Of a DNA stretch of 14,204 nucleotides, positions 6,674 through 14,133 are shown one piece after another (within the stretch, counting starts at the first letter, position 1; each line of letters opens with the position of its first letter). The stretch is from Pseudomonadota bacterium (GTDB lineage Bacteria; Pseudomonadota; Gammaproteobacteria; Burkholderiales; Burkholderiaceae_C). Below the pieces are notes generated by a model. The model saw nothing but the letters and a program-made list of their open reading frames with translations, had not been told where the DNA came from and ran no database searches. The stretch is taken from NCBI GenBank assembly GCA_023435325.1, contig JAEYRT010000221.1:1-14204 (forward strand), in the 5' to 3' direction. Made by a program: the position numbers and the translations under genes.

Positions 6674-7471
6674 TTAGAAAGTGCCGCCGTACAGGCCGCC
6701 ATCAGGCAGGATGTTCTGTCCCGTCATATAGCCTGCGTGCTGGCTGCACAGAAAGGCACAGATGGCACCGAACTCCTCGGGATTGCCAAAGCGCCTGGCA
6801 GGAATTTGCCCGGACTGGAGCTTGCGAATCTCTTGCACGTCCTTGCCACTTTTGTTGGCCGCAGCCTGGAAAGTGGTGGCCAGCCGATCGGTATCAAACT
6901 TGCCAGGCAGCAGGTTGTTGATGGTCACGCCCTTGGCAGCAATGCCCGAGCGGGCCAGCCCCGCCACAAAGCCGGTCAGGCCGGTGCGCGCGCCATTGGA
7001 CAAACCCAGAATGTCGATGGGTGCCTTCACCGCGCTGGAGGTGATGTTGACGATGCGGCCAAAACCCCGTGCCGCCATGCCATCGACCGTGGCCTTGATC
7101 AGCTCGATCGGGGTGAGCATATTGGCATCCACAGCCTTGATCCAGTCCTCGCGCTCCCAGTCACGGAAATCGCCCGGGGGCGGGCCACCCGCATTCGTCA
7201 CCACGATGTCAAAGTCCTTGCCAGGGCCGCCGGGTACGGTAAACACGGCGGCACGGCCTTCGGGGCGCGTGATGTCGCAGGCCACCGTCAGCACCTGCAC
7301 TTCGGCATTCAGCGCCTGCAGCTGCTCGGCGGCCGCTTGCAGCGCCTCTGCGCCGCGCGCGTTGATCACAACGTTGACGCCTTCCTGCACCAGCGCCCTG
7401 GCACATCCCAGGCCCAGTCCCTTGCTGGCGCCGCACACCAGCGCCCATTTGCCTGCAATTCCCAAATCCAT
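6674..7471 (-). CDS. SDR-family protein with a non-canonical active site
   Basis: Short-chain dehydrogenase/reductase fold, 265 aa, predicted cytoplasmic. The cofactor motif GASKGLG (14-20), NAGG (93-96), structural Asn117 in DANML, and Ser145 in NITSS are present. The C-terminal PDGG segment (257-260) is also typical. However, where YxxxK should follow Ser145, the sequence reads LGLSNGAR: Ser158 takes the Tyr position and Arg162 the Lys position. The rest of that helix aligns normally (TGLTGFVAGLA), so this is substitution rather than frameshift. Ordinary SDR redox chemistry is therefore doubtful, though homologs with this variant may form a real subfamily. The start was set at ATG 7471 because AGGAG (7483-7479) lies 7 nt upstream; a longer frame reaches back into the neighbour but is not protein-like. 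It lies 16 bp downstream of the second DMT gene, likely one operon. Confidence 0.9.
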   Translation of the reverse strand: MDLGIAGKWALVCGASKGLGLGCARALVQEGVNVVINARGAEALQAAAEQLQALNAEVQVLTVACDITRPEGRAAVFTVPGGPGKDFDIVVTNAGGPPPGDFRDWEREDWIKAVDANMLTPIELIKATVDGMAARGFGRIVNITSSAVKAPIDILGLSNGARTGLTGFVAGLARSGIAAKGVTINNLLPGKFDTDRLATTFQAAANKSGKDVQEIRKLQSGQIPARRFGNPEEFGAICAFLCSQHAGYMTGQNILPDGGLYGGTF

Positions 7472-7487
7472 GGTCTCTCTCCTTTTT

Positions 7488-8372
7488 CTACTGCGGGGAG
7501 CCGGGCTTTCTGGCCCAGCGCGTAAACACGAAAATGCCGCCCATGACCAAAATGGTGCCCGCCACCATCCAGGGGTTGAGCTGCTCATCGAGCAGCCACA
7601 CGCCCATCAAAATGGTGGACAGCGGCCCGATCATGCCGGTCTGTGCTGTCATGTCTGCACCGATGCGCTCGATGGCCATCATGACCATCAACACGGGAGC
7701 CACCGTGCACACCGTGGAGTTCAGCAGCGACAGCCACAGCACCTGCGGTGCCACCTGCATGGCCGACAGCGGCTGGGTGACAAGAAACTGGGCAATGCAG
7801 AAAAGGCAGGCCACACTCGACGCCAGGCCGACCAGGCGCAAGGCACCCAGGCGTCGCACCATTTCTCCGCTGTAGACCATGTAGACGGCATAGCTGACGG
7901 TGCTGGCAAACACCAGCAAGGAACCCCAGACGGCCTCACTGCCTTGCGCGCCGACTTCGTGGCCGAACACCAGCAGCACACCGCAATAGCTCAGCAGCAT
8001 GCCGCCAAACTGCACCCAGGTGATGGCGCGCCCATACACCACCCAGCCAAAGAGCACGACCAGGGTGGGATTGAGGTAGAGGATCAGGCGCTCCAGCGCA
8101 GCCGTGATGTAGGCCAGGCCGAGAAAATCCAGATAGCTGGCCAGGTAGTAACCTGAAAACCCCAGCCCCAGCACGCCCAGCCAGTCCTTGCGCGTGAGCG
8201 CAGCCTGCCCGCGCCCGGCCCACCATGCCATCAGCATGAAAATGGGCAACGCAAACAGCATGCGATACATCAGCAGCGTGATGGCATCCACACCGTAGCG
8301 ATACGCGAGCTTGACGATGATGGCCTTGCCGCTGAAAGCAATCGCACCAAGCATGGCCAGCAACAAGCCCAT
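7488..8372 (-). CDS. EamA/DMT-family transporter, upstream of the SDR gene
   Basis: Predicted inner-membrane transporter with two EamA repeats and about ten helices, 294 aa from the chosen start. Typical features are FSGKAIIVKLAYRYG near the N-terminus, YYLASYLDFLGL, and ALERLILYLNPTLVVLFGW (the helix 3-4 region conserved in EamA proteins). The second repeat contains AIERIGADMTAQTGMIGPL and LLDEQL. It is clearly distinct from the transporter at 5699-6610, so the two are not a recent duplication. Start choice: ATG 8372 has AAAGGAA (8384-8378) with 5-nt spacing. ATG 8408 and GTG 8423 are in frame but lack a clear ribosome site; using GTG 8423 gives 311 aa. Its stop lies 16 bp before the SDR start, so transporter and SDR are probably co-transcribed. 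Substrate unknown. Confidence 0.88.
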   Translation of the reverse strand: MGLLLAMLGAIAFSGKAIIVKLAYRYGVDAITLLMYRMLFALPIFMLMAWWAGRGQAALTRKDWLGVLGLGFSGYYLASYLDFLGLAYITAALERLILYLNPTLVVLFGWVVYGRAITWVQFGGMLLSYCGVLLVFGHEVGAQGSEAVWGSLLVFASTVSYAVYMVYSGEMVRRLGALRLVGLASSVACLFCIAQFLVTQPLSAMQVAPQVLWLSLLNSTVCTVAPVLMVMMAIERIGADMTAQTGMIGPLSTILMGVWLLDEQLNPWMVAGTILVMGGIFVFTRWARKPGSPQ

Positions 8373-8483
8373 CGCTATTCCTTTGGGAGCTTTCTGCGCT
8401 TCTCCCATCTTCAATTCAGACACATTTCACTTTCAAAACAAGCAAACACGTGCGTTGCCAGCTATTTTTTTGCACTCGTGCGC

Positions 8484-9797
8484 TCAGTGTTTGCCACCAA
8501 ACAGCTTGTGGTGCAGACGGCGCAGCGACCACCAGACGCTGAACGCCACCACGGGAATCGCCACCGCAGCCGTGATTTCCGGCGATAGCGGCCAGCCCAG
8601 CTTTTGGGCCCCCTTGCTCAGGTAGGCGATCAGGCCGGTGATGTAGTAAGTGATGGCCGCCACCGACAGGCCTTCCACCGTGGATTGCAGCTTGAGCTGC
8701 ATGCCCTGGCGGTCATTCATGGTGGCCAGAATTGCCTGGTTGCTTTGCTGCTGCTCGATCTCCACGCGCGTGCGCAGCAAATTGCTCACACGCGAGACAC
8801 GTTGCGACAAGGCATTTTGGCGGTGCACCGCCCATTCACAGGTGCTGCGCGCAGGCGAGAGGCGCCGCTCCATGAATTCCTGGATGGTCAGCAGGCCCGA
8901 CAGGCGCTCCTCCCGCAGATCGAGAATGCGCTTGTCCACCAGCTCGAAGTACGCCTTGCTCGCAGAAAACCGCGAATGCGTGGCGGCATATTCACTCTCG
9001 ACCTGCCCGGCCAGCCGGGTCAGCCGGTTCAGCAGCTCCGGCTCCTCATCGCGCTGCGCTTCACGGATCGCGTGGGCCAGCTCCGCCAGCTCTTTTTCGG
9101 CGCTGCTCAAGACCACGGCCGCCTTGCGCGCTGCCGGCAGCCCCAGCAACGCGGTCATGCGATAGGTTTCAATCTCCAGCAGGCGTTGCACCAGACGCCC
9201 CAGCCGGCGCGCGCTGATGTGCACCGAAGGCCGGACCAGAATGCGCGAGTAGCCATCGGCATGGATGGCGAAGTCCGTGCAGATCTCGGTATGCCCCGCA
9301 TGCACCAGCGCACCGGCCAGGCTTTCTTCATGAAGCAGGTGCTGCACCATGGGCTTGAGACTGTTGCCACCACACTGCGCCTCTTTCACGATCCACAGAT
9401 GCACGCCACTCAGGCACTGCCCGGGCAGCTCCTTGAGCCATTGCTGCGGCACCTGTTCCACCGCGGTGGCGGGCGAACGGGTATCCAGCGGCGCATCGGC
9501 AGGCAAAGGCACCGTGAAGGTCCAGCAGACAAATTCCGTGTGCAGCTCCCAGCGCAGGCGAAAGGCACCAAAGTCCATGCGCAAGTGGGTGCAATCCGCA
9601 TCGGGTCCTGGGTGGTGATGGTCATGCATCAAGGCTGCCAAGTGCCTGCGGCTGGCTTCTTTCTGGGCAGCGTCCGTCCACATCACCAGATGTGAGATGG
9701 CTGCAGGCCCTTGCATGGCCTCCGCAGGACGGGCATGCACTTCGTTGTGCAACAAAGCGCGCAGGGGATGCTGGGAAGGAGAAGACAGAACAGGCAT
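8484..9797 (-). CDS. DUF3422 family membrane protein
   Basis: Protein of 437 aa matching the DUF3422 family of unassigned function. It starts with the family hallmark LHNEVHARP (16-24). Residues ~30-200 look like a folded soluble domain. Residues ~225-375 are mostly charged helix, likely coiled coil (KELAELAHAIREAQRDEE, then ILDLREERLSGLL, then RTRVEIEQQQSNQAI). Two membrane segments close the protein at about 376-396 and 408-426, followed by the short basic tail RRLHHKLFGGKH. Long helix plus two C-terminal membrane helices is the layout of CorA-type metal channels, but the GMN motif is missing; YYITGL stands at the corresponding place. Start ATG 9797 has no clear Shine-Dalgarno. The gene appears to stand alone: MCP ends upstream behind its own terminator and the DMT/SDR pair starts ~110 bp downstream. 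Confidence 0.88.
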   Translation of the reverse strand: MPVLSSPSQHPLRALLHNEVHARPAEAMQGPAAISHLVMWTDAAQKEASRRHLAALMHDHHHPGPDADCTHLRMDFGAFRLRWELHTEFVCWTFTVPLPADAPLDTRSPATAVEQVPQQWLKELPGQCLSGVHLWIVKEAQCGGNSLKPMVQHLLHEESLAGALVHAGHTEICTDFAIHADGYSRILVRPSVHISARRLGRLVQRLLEIETYRMTALLGLPAARKAAVVLSSAEKELAELAHAIREAQRDEEPELLNRLTRLAGQVESEYAATHSRFSASKAYFELVDKRILDLREERLSGLLTIQEFMERRLSPARSTCEWAVHRQNALSQRVSRVSNLLRTRVEIEQQQSNQAILATMNDRQGMQLKLQSTVEGLSVAAITYYITGLIAYLSKGAQKLGWPLSPEITAAVAIPVVAFSVWWSLRRLHHKLFGGKH

Positions 9798-9940
9798 GAA
9801 GCAAAGACCACTGGCAAAGAGATGCCTATTGTGCGGCCTGTTGGGGCCGCTTTCAGCCGCTCAGGCTTAGCCCCTTGCTGCTGGAGCCTGCGCCTTCCCC
9901 GTGGGCAGACGGCGAGCGAGGCAACGCACGTCAGCCCAAG

Positions 9941-9970
9941 AAAAAGCCCCGACGCGGGTGCGGCGGGGCT
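9941..9970 (-). terminator. Intrinsic terminator of the chemoreceptor gene
   Basis: Read on the minus strand, AGCCCCG (9970-9964) pairs with CGGGGCT (9951-9945) around a 12-base loop and is followed by a U-run (9945-9941). It starts 24 bp after the chemoreceptor stop codon. Confidence 0.8.
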
Positions 9971-9993
9971 GGCATCAGGGCGTTGGCAAACGC

Positions 9994-11763
9994 TTAGAAC
10001 GTTTCCCAGTCGTCATCGGCTGCAGAAGCGGCAGGTGCCGGTGCGGGTGCAGCACGCGCAATCTTGGGAGCCTCCGGCTTGGGAGCTGCAGCCAGTTTGG
10101 GTTCCTGACGGGCGGGCTTTTCCGCGGTGGCAGTGGCCTTGACAGGTGCACGGGGCTGGGTGCGTGGCGCGAGTGTGGGTGCTGCCACCACAGGAGCGGC
10201 AGCCACCGACGCCGTTGAATGGCCGACATTGAACGCCGAAACCACCTGCAGCAGGCGCTGCGCCTGCTCATGCATGGCATTGGCTGCCGCGCTGGACTCT
10301 TCGACCAGGGCCGCGTTTTGCTGCGTCATCTGGTCCAGGCTGCTCACAGCCGTATTGACTTGGCCAAAGCCCTGGCTTTGCTCGCTGGACGAGGCTGTGA
10401 TTTCACCGATCAGGTCCGTCACGCGGCGCACGCTGGAGACAATTTCATCCATGCTGGAGCCCGCCTGATGGACCTGGCTGGAGCCTGCTTCCACGTTGCT
10501 GACGCTGGCTTCGATCAGGCCCTTGATTTCCTTGGCCGCTTCGGCGCTGCGCTGGGCCAGGGTACGCACTTCACCAGCCACCACGGCAAAGCCACGGCCC
10601 TGCTCCCCGGCGCGCGCGGCTTCCACCGCGGCGTTGAGCGCCAGGATATTGGTCTGGAAGGCAATGCCGTCGATCACGCCGATGATGTCGCTGATCTTGC
10701 GGCTGGAGGTATTGATCTGCTCCATGCTCTGCACCACCTGCTGCACCACATCGCCTCCGCGTTCCGCCGCCTGCACTGCAGTCACGGCCAGCTGGTTGGC
10801 CTGGCGCGAGGTATCGGCCGCCTGCACGACGCTGGCATTCATCTGCTCCACGCTGGCTGCGGTCTGCTGCAGGTTGGCAGCCGTCTGTTCGGTACGTGCC
10901 GACAAGTCCTGGTTGCCAGAAGCAATCTGGCCGGCCGCCGAAGAAACAGCGTCCACGCCCTGGCGCACTTCACAGATGACGGAGCGCAGATGTGCTGCCA
11001 TGGCGGACAAGGCCTGCAGCAACTGTCCCAGTTCATCCTGGCGCTGGCTCTTGGCCTGCACCGTCAGATCGCCCTGGCCAATCGCTTCGGCCATCTGCAC
11101 GGCATCCTGCAAAGGCTGGTTGATATTGCGCACCAGCCAGCGTGCCAGCAACATTCCCAGCAGCAGCAAGGTGGCGCTCATGCCCCAGCCCACATAGGCA
11201 CTGCGCTGCTTGGCGGCATCGGCCTGCCCTACCAGTACCTGCAACTGGGAGTTCTGCGCTTCAATAAACTCTTCCAGGGCCTTGAAATAAATCTGCACGG
11301 AATCCGAATAGGCACCAAAGGCAAAGTTGGCACGCGCGTTGTAGTCATCCAGATCCATGTGCTGCTCCGACTCCACACGCAAACGCTTGGTGGTCTCGAA
11401 GGCCTGACGCATGGCTTCGAACTTCTGACGATCCAGATCGGTCACCAGCGCGGCACGCATCACATCCATCGAGGACACGGTTTCCTGCAGCCGCTGCTCC
11501 AGACGCTGGGTGAACTCTTTCTGGAGACGGTTTTCATTGGTCGCGATCTGGGCGGTCGCCACTTCCACGGTGCGCAGGATGTTGCCGCGCATGTGCTGGG
11601 CCAGCGCAATCTTGCGTTCGATGTGTTGCACATCCTGACGGGACTGCTCCAGCACTTTGGTGGTGTTGTTCTGGACCCAGAGGTTGGACAGCGACATCGC
11701 CACCAGCAGGCCGAGAATTGTCAGCCACAGCTTGGGCGCAACGCGCAAATTCGTCAAATTCAT
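9994..11763 (-). CDS. Methyl-accepting chemotaxis protein with C-terminal DDWETF docking tail
   Basis: Inner-membrane chemoreceptor of 589 aa that would control CheA through CheW. Order of parts: short cytoplasmic N-terminus, TM1 (~13-31), periplasmic helical ligand-binding region (~32-189, four-helix-bundle type), TM2 (~190-211), HAMP (~212-264), then a long cytoplasmic signalling coiled coil. The hairpin tip is the invariant block around 369-407 (FQTNILALNAAVEAARAGE and GRGFAVVAGEVRTLAQRSA). A Pro/Ala/Lys-rich, probably disordered linker (~515-583) ends in DDWETF (584-589). This matches the C-terminal NWETF pentapeptide of E. coli Tar/Tsr that tethers CheR and CheB; Trp and Phe are kept. 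The ATG at 11763 has no visible Shine-Dalgarno. Ligand unknown. No che genes are nearby, so it is an orphan receptor. Confidence 0.95.
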   Translation of the reverse strand: MNLTNLRVAPKLWLTILGLLVAMSLSNLWVQNNTTKVLEQSRQDVQHIERKIALAQHMRGNILRTVEVATAQIATNENRLQKEFTQRLEQRLQETVSSMDVMRAALVTDLDRQKFEAMRQAFETTKRLRVESEQHMDLDDYNARANFAFGAYSDSVQIYFKALEEFIEAQNSQLQVLVGQADAAKQRSAYVGWGMSATLLLLGMLLARWLVRNINQPLQDAVQMAEAIGQGDLTVQAKSQRQDELGQLLQALSAMAAHLRSVICEVRQGVDAVSSAAGQIASGNQDLSARTEQTAANLQQTAASVEQMNASVVQAADTSRQANQLAVTAVQAAERGGDVVQQVVQSMEQINTSSRKISDIIGVIDGIAFQTNILALNAAVEAARAGEQGRGFAVVAGEVRTLAQRSAEAAKEIKGLIEASVSNVEAGSSQVHQAGSSMDEIVSSVRRVTDLIGEITASSSEQSQGFGQVNTAVSSLDQMTQQNAALVEESSAAANAMHEQAQRLLQVVSAFNVGHSTASVAAAPVVAAPTLAPRTQPRAPVKATATAEKPARQEPKLAAAPKPEAPKIARAAPAPAPAASAADDDWETF

Positions 11764-12060
11764 AACAGTGATACGAGCTTGGACTTAGAAAAGCGTGCCG
11801 CCTGAAAGGCCGCACACCACTCGAGGAATGCCAAGACGATGGTTTGGGCGGCTGCACCACCTCTGTTTTTCACAATGCTGCGCATCCTCTGTGCTGTGCT
11901 TTGCATTGGCAACCCGACTACCTTATTTTCTGTAGCAGAAAACTTAGGCCGTGGCTTTGCGGCACTGGCTTTCGTCAGTTGTGCCCTTGGCGGGCCAATT
12001 ATCAAGTAACGGTTGCTTACAAATCGCTGATCCATGCAATTTCGACTCTTCCACTGGGAC
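11764..12060 (-). other. Intergenic region upstream of the chemoreceptor gene
   Basis: About 300 bp between the MCP start and the tctA terminator. I see no credible gene; the short open frames here have no family features and no ribosome site. It should hold the MCP promoter. It contains a perfect TTTTCTG/CAGAAAA inverted repeat (listed separately) and an imperfect 9-bp hairpin at 11795-11815 that would lie in the 5' UTR. No convincing sigma-70 box pair was found. Confidence 0.5.
11926..11942. promoter_or_regulatory. 17-bp perfect inverted repeat, possible operator
   Basis: TTTTCTG (11926-11932), three-base spacer, CAGAAAA (11936-11942). The arms are exact complements. It lies about 163 bp upstream of the MCP start, in AT-richer DNA, and has no T-run consistent with termination of a known transcript. 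Size and symmetry suit a dimeric regulator site, but no regulator is known from this sequence. Confidence 0.3.
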
Positions 12061-12086
12061 AAAAAAAGCGCCCCGGGGGGCGCTTT
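12061..12086 (-). terminator. Intrinsic terminator of the tctBA operon
   Basis: Read on the minus strand, AAAGCGCCCC (12086-12077) pairs with GGGGCGCTTT (12074-12065) and continues into a seven-base U-run (12067-12061). It begins 25 bp after the tctA stop codon. Confidence 0.9.
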
Positions 12087-12111
12087 CATGGAGAGGTGAA
12101 AGGTGATGGCG

Positions 12112-13623
12112 TCACTCTTCCACAAAGGCTTCTTCGCGTTTGTTCTTGATCGAAGGCAGGCACACGATCACCAGCAGGATCACGGCCAGCACCAGCATGG
12201 TGGCAGAGATCGGACGGGTGGCGAACACGGTCCAGTCACCACGCGACAGCAGCAGGGCACGGCGCAGGTTTTCTTCCATCATTGGGCCCAGAATGAAGCC
12301 CAGCAGCAGCGGTGCAGGTTCGGTTCCCAGCTTGTAGAACACATAGCCCACCAAACCGAAGATACCCACCATCCACACGTCGAACACATTGTTGTTCGTG
12401 CCGTACACACCCACCGCGCAGAACAGCACGATGGCAGGGAACAACCAGCGATAAGGCACGGACAGCAGCTTGATCCACAGGCCAATCATGGGCAGGTTCA
12501 AGATGATCAGCATCGCGTTACCCAGCCACATGGAGGCAATCAGGCCCCAGAACAGCTCAGGGTTGCTGGTCATCACCTGGGGACCAGGCTGGATGTTGTG
12601 GATGGTCATCGCACCCACCATCAGCGCCATCACGGCGTTAGGTGGAATACCCAGGGTCAGCAGCGGAATGAAGGAGGTCTGAGAGCCAGCGTTGTTGGCA
12701 GACTCAGGCGCTGTCACACCACGGATGTTGCCCTGACCAAAAGGTACTTCACCAGGCTGCAGCTTGGTCTTCTTCTCGATGGTGTAGGCAGCAAAGGCCG
12801 ACAGCATCGCGCCGCCACCGGGCAAGATACCCAAAGAGGAACCCAGAGCCGTACCACGCACCATGGCGGGGAACATGCGCTTCATGTCTTGGGCAGTAGG
12901 CATCAGGCCCTTGACCTTGGCGGTGAAGATTTCACGCTGGTCTTCTGGCTTGGACAGGTTAGCGATGATTTCACCGTAACCGAACACACCCATGGCGATC
13001 ACAACAAAGTTGATACCGTCGGTCAGTTCGGGAATGTCAAAGCTGTAACGTGCCACGCCGGAGTTCACGTCCGTGCCGATCATGCCGAACAGCAGACCCA
13101 GCACGATCATGCCAACCGCCTTGAGCAGCGAGCCGGAAGCCAGCACCACGGCACCAATCAGACCCAGCACCATCAGCGAGAAATACTCGGCAGGGCCGAA
13201 CATGAAGGCCACTTCGGTCAGCGGAGGTGCAAAGGCAGCCAGGATGATGGTGCCCACGCAACCTGCGAAGAACGAACCGATACCGGCAGCCGCCAGCGCA
13301 GGGCCCGCACGGCCTTTACGCGCCATCTGGTAGCCGTCGATCATGGTCACCACCGACGAGGACTCACCAGGCAGGTTCACCAGAATCGCAGTGGTCGAGC
13401 CGCCGTACTGTGCGCCGTAGTAAATACCGGCCAGCATGATCAGCGCCGCCACAGGAGGCAGGGAGTAGGTCGCAGGCAGCAACATCGCAATCGTTGCGAC
13501 AGGGCCCAGACCAGGCAAGATGCCGATCAGCGTACCCAGGATACAGCCGATCAAGCAGTAGATCAGGTTCTGGGCCGTGAAGGCGACCCCGAAGCCCAAC
13601 GATAAATGTTCAATCAATTCCAC
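12112..13623 (-). CDS. tctA: Tripartite tricarboxylate transporter, large permease subunit TctA
   Basis: Large inner-membrane subunit of a TctABC-type secondary carrier, which uses a periplasmic binding protein (TctC) to capture organic acids such as citrate. Length is 503 aa, normal for TctA, with ten or more hydrophobic segments. The duplicated loop motif is clear: GTLIGILPGLGP (30-41) in the first half and GSSLGILPGGGAM (261-273) in the second. Other conserved blocks are YYGAQYGGSTTAILVNLPGE (68-87) and the APESANNAGSQTSFIPLLTL stretch (305-324). The start is GTG 13623, with GGAG 9 nt upstream. It follows tctB after 21 bp and is the last gene of the operon, with a terminator 25 bp after its TGA. 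The substrate could be any of many carboxylates, as this family is greatly expanded in Burkholderiales. Confidence 0.96.
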   Translation of the reverse strand: MELIEHLSLGFGVAFTAQNLIYCLIGCILGTLIGILPGLGPVATIAMLLPATYSLPPVAALIMLAGIYYGAQYGGSTTAILVNLPGESSSVVTMIDGYQMARKGRAGPALAAAGIGSFFAGCVGTIILAAFAPPLTEVAFMFGPAEYFSLMVLGLIGAVVLASGSLLKAVGMIVLGLLFGMIGTDVNSGVARYSFDIPELTDGINFVVIAMGVFGYGEIIANLSKPEDQREIFTAKVKGLMPTAQDMKRMFPAMVRGTALGSSLGILPGGGAMLSAFAAYTIEKKTKLQPGEVPFGQGNIRGVTAPESANNAGSQTSFIPLLTLGIPPNAVMALMVGAMTIHNIQPGPQVMTSNPELFWGLIASMWLGNAMLIILNLPMIGLWIKLLSVPYRWLFPAIVLFCAVGVYGTNNNVFDVWMVGIFGLVGYVFYKLGTEPAPLLLGFILGPMMEENLRRALLLSRGDWTVFATRPISATMLVLAVILLVIVCLPSIKNKREEAFVEE

Positions 13624-13644
13624 GATGTAAATCTCCGGAGGGCA

Positions 13645-14133
13645 TTAACCAACGATGAAGGAAGGCCAGACGGGGAATTGCAGGTTCAGCGCCCACACAA
13701 ACACCGCGTAGCTGCCGATGGCCAGGATGGTGGCCAGAATCAGCGTTTCCTTGATCTGAATTTCCTTGCGTGCAAAGCTGGCAATGATCACCAGGCCATA
13801 GATCGCCACGATCAGACCAAAGCCGGGAATACCCAAGGAAGGGATACCCACCAGCAAAATGCCGAAAACAAAGTTGGCACCCAGAATGAAGAAGATCTGA
13901 CGCCATGCCCACTTGCCTACTGGATCACCATCATCAGGACCACTCAGGGTGGCCTTGAAGGCAATCAAGGCACCGAGGATGCCCAGGAGAACCCCCAGAA
14001 TCAGCGGAAAGTAGCCAGGGCCCATACGGGCACCAGTGCCGATGTTGTACTCAGTGGCACCGATGGCGAAGGCAACACCAACCACCAAATACATCAACCC
14101 GGCAAAAAAGTCTTTTTGACTCTTGATTTTCAC
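13645..14133 (-). CDS. tctB: Tripartite tricarboxylate transporter, small membrane subunit TctB
   Basis: Small, poorly conserved membrane subunit that partners TctA, 162 aa. Four hydrophobic segments are visible, at about residues 11-25, 41-60, 79-113 (probably two close passes) and 130-150. The motif GARMGPGYFPLILGVLLGILG (about 34-54) is typical of TctB. The chosen start is GTG 14133 (VKIKSQKDFFAGLMYL), because GGGAG lies 8 nt upstream and family members begin just before the first helix. An in-frame TTG at 14193 would add 20 residues with no membrane or family character. It lies directly upstream of tctA with a 21-bp gap. The binding-protein gene tctC, expected upstream, is not visible in the remaining 71 bp of the window. 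Confidence 0.93.
   Translation of the reverse strand: MKIKSQKDFFAGLMYLVVGVAFAIGATEYNIGTGARMGPGYFPLILGVLLGILGALIAFKATLSGPDDGDPVGKWAWRQIFFILGANFVFGILLVGIPSLGIPGFGLIVAIYGLVIIASFARKEIQIKETLILATILAIGSYAVFVWALNLQFPVWPSFIVG

Noticed and set aside
5699..8372. Recent duplication of two EamA transporters
   Set aside because: The two proteins share only the general fold; their sequences differ throughout and lie on opposite strands.
8424..8483. Possible degenerate copy of the 1001-1064 repeat (CAAGC ... AGCTATTTTTTT)
   Set aside because: Only short words match and no palindrome is preserved; it could be chance in a 60-bp gap.
9833..9850. GCGGCC/GGCCGC hairpin upstream of the DUF3422 gene
   Set aside because: Six-base GC stem with no T-run on the relevant strand; common by chance at this GC content.
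10219..11805. Plus-strand open frame of about 528 codons opposite the chemoreceptor
   Set aside because: Composition (His/Leu/Gly-rich) mirrors the antisense of the MCP; no ribosome site and no recognisable domain.
11845..11871. Sigma-28-like promoter for the chemoreceptor (GAAA-N15-GCCGCCCA on the minus strand)
   Set aside because: Spacing fits the flagellar consensus, but only about 8 of 12 consensus bases match, below what I would accept without genome-wide comparison.
12103..13605. Plus-strand open frame of about 500 codons opposite tctA
   Set aside because: His/Gln/Arg-rich translation with no family features, exactly antisense to a well-conserved tctA; a codon-bias shadow.
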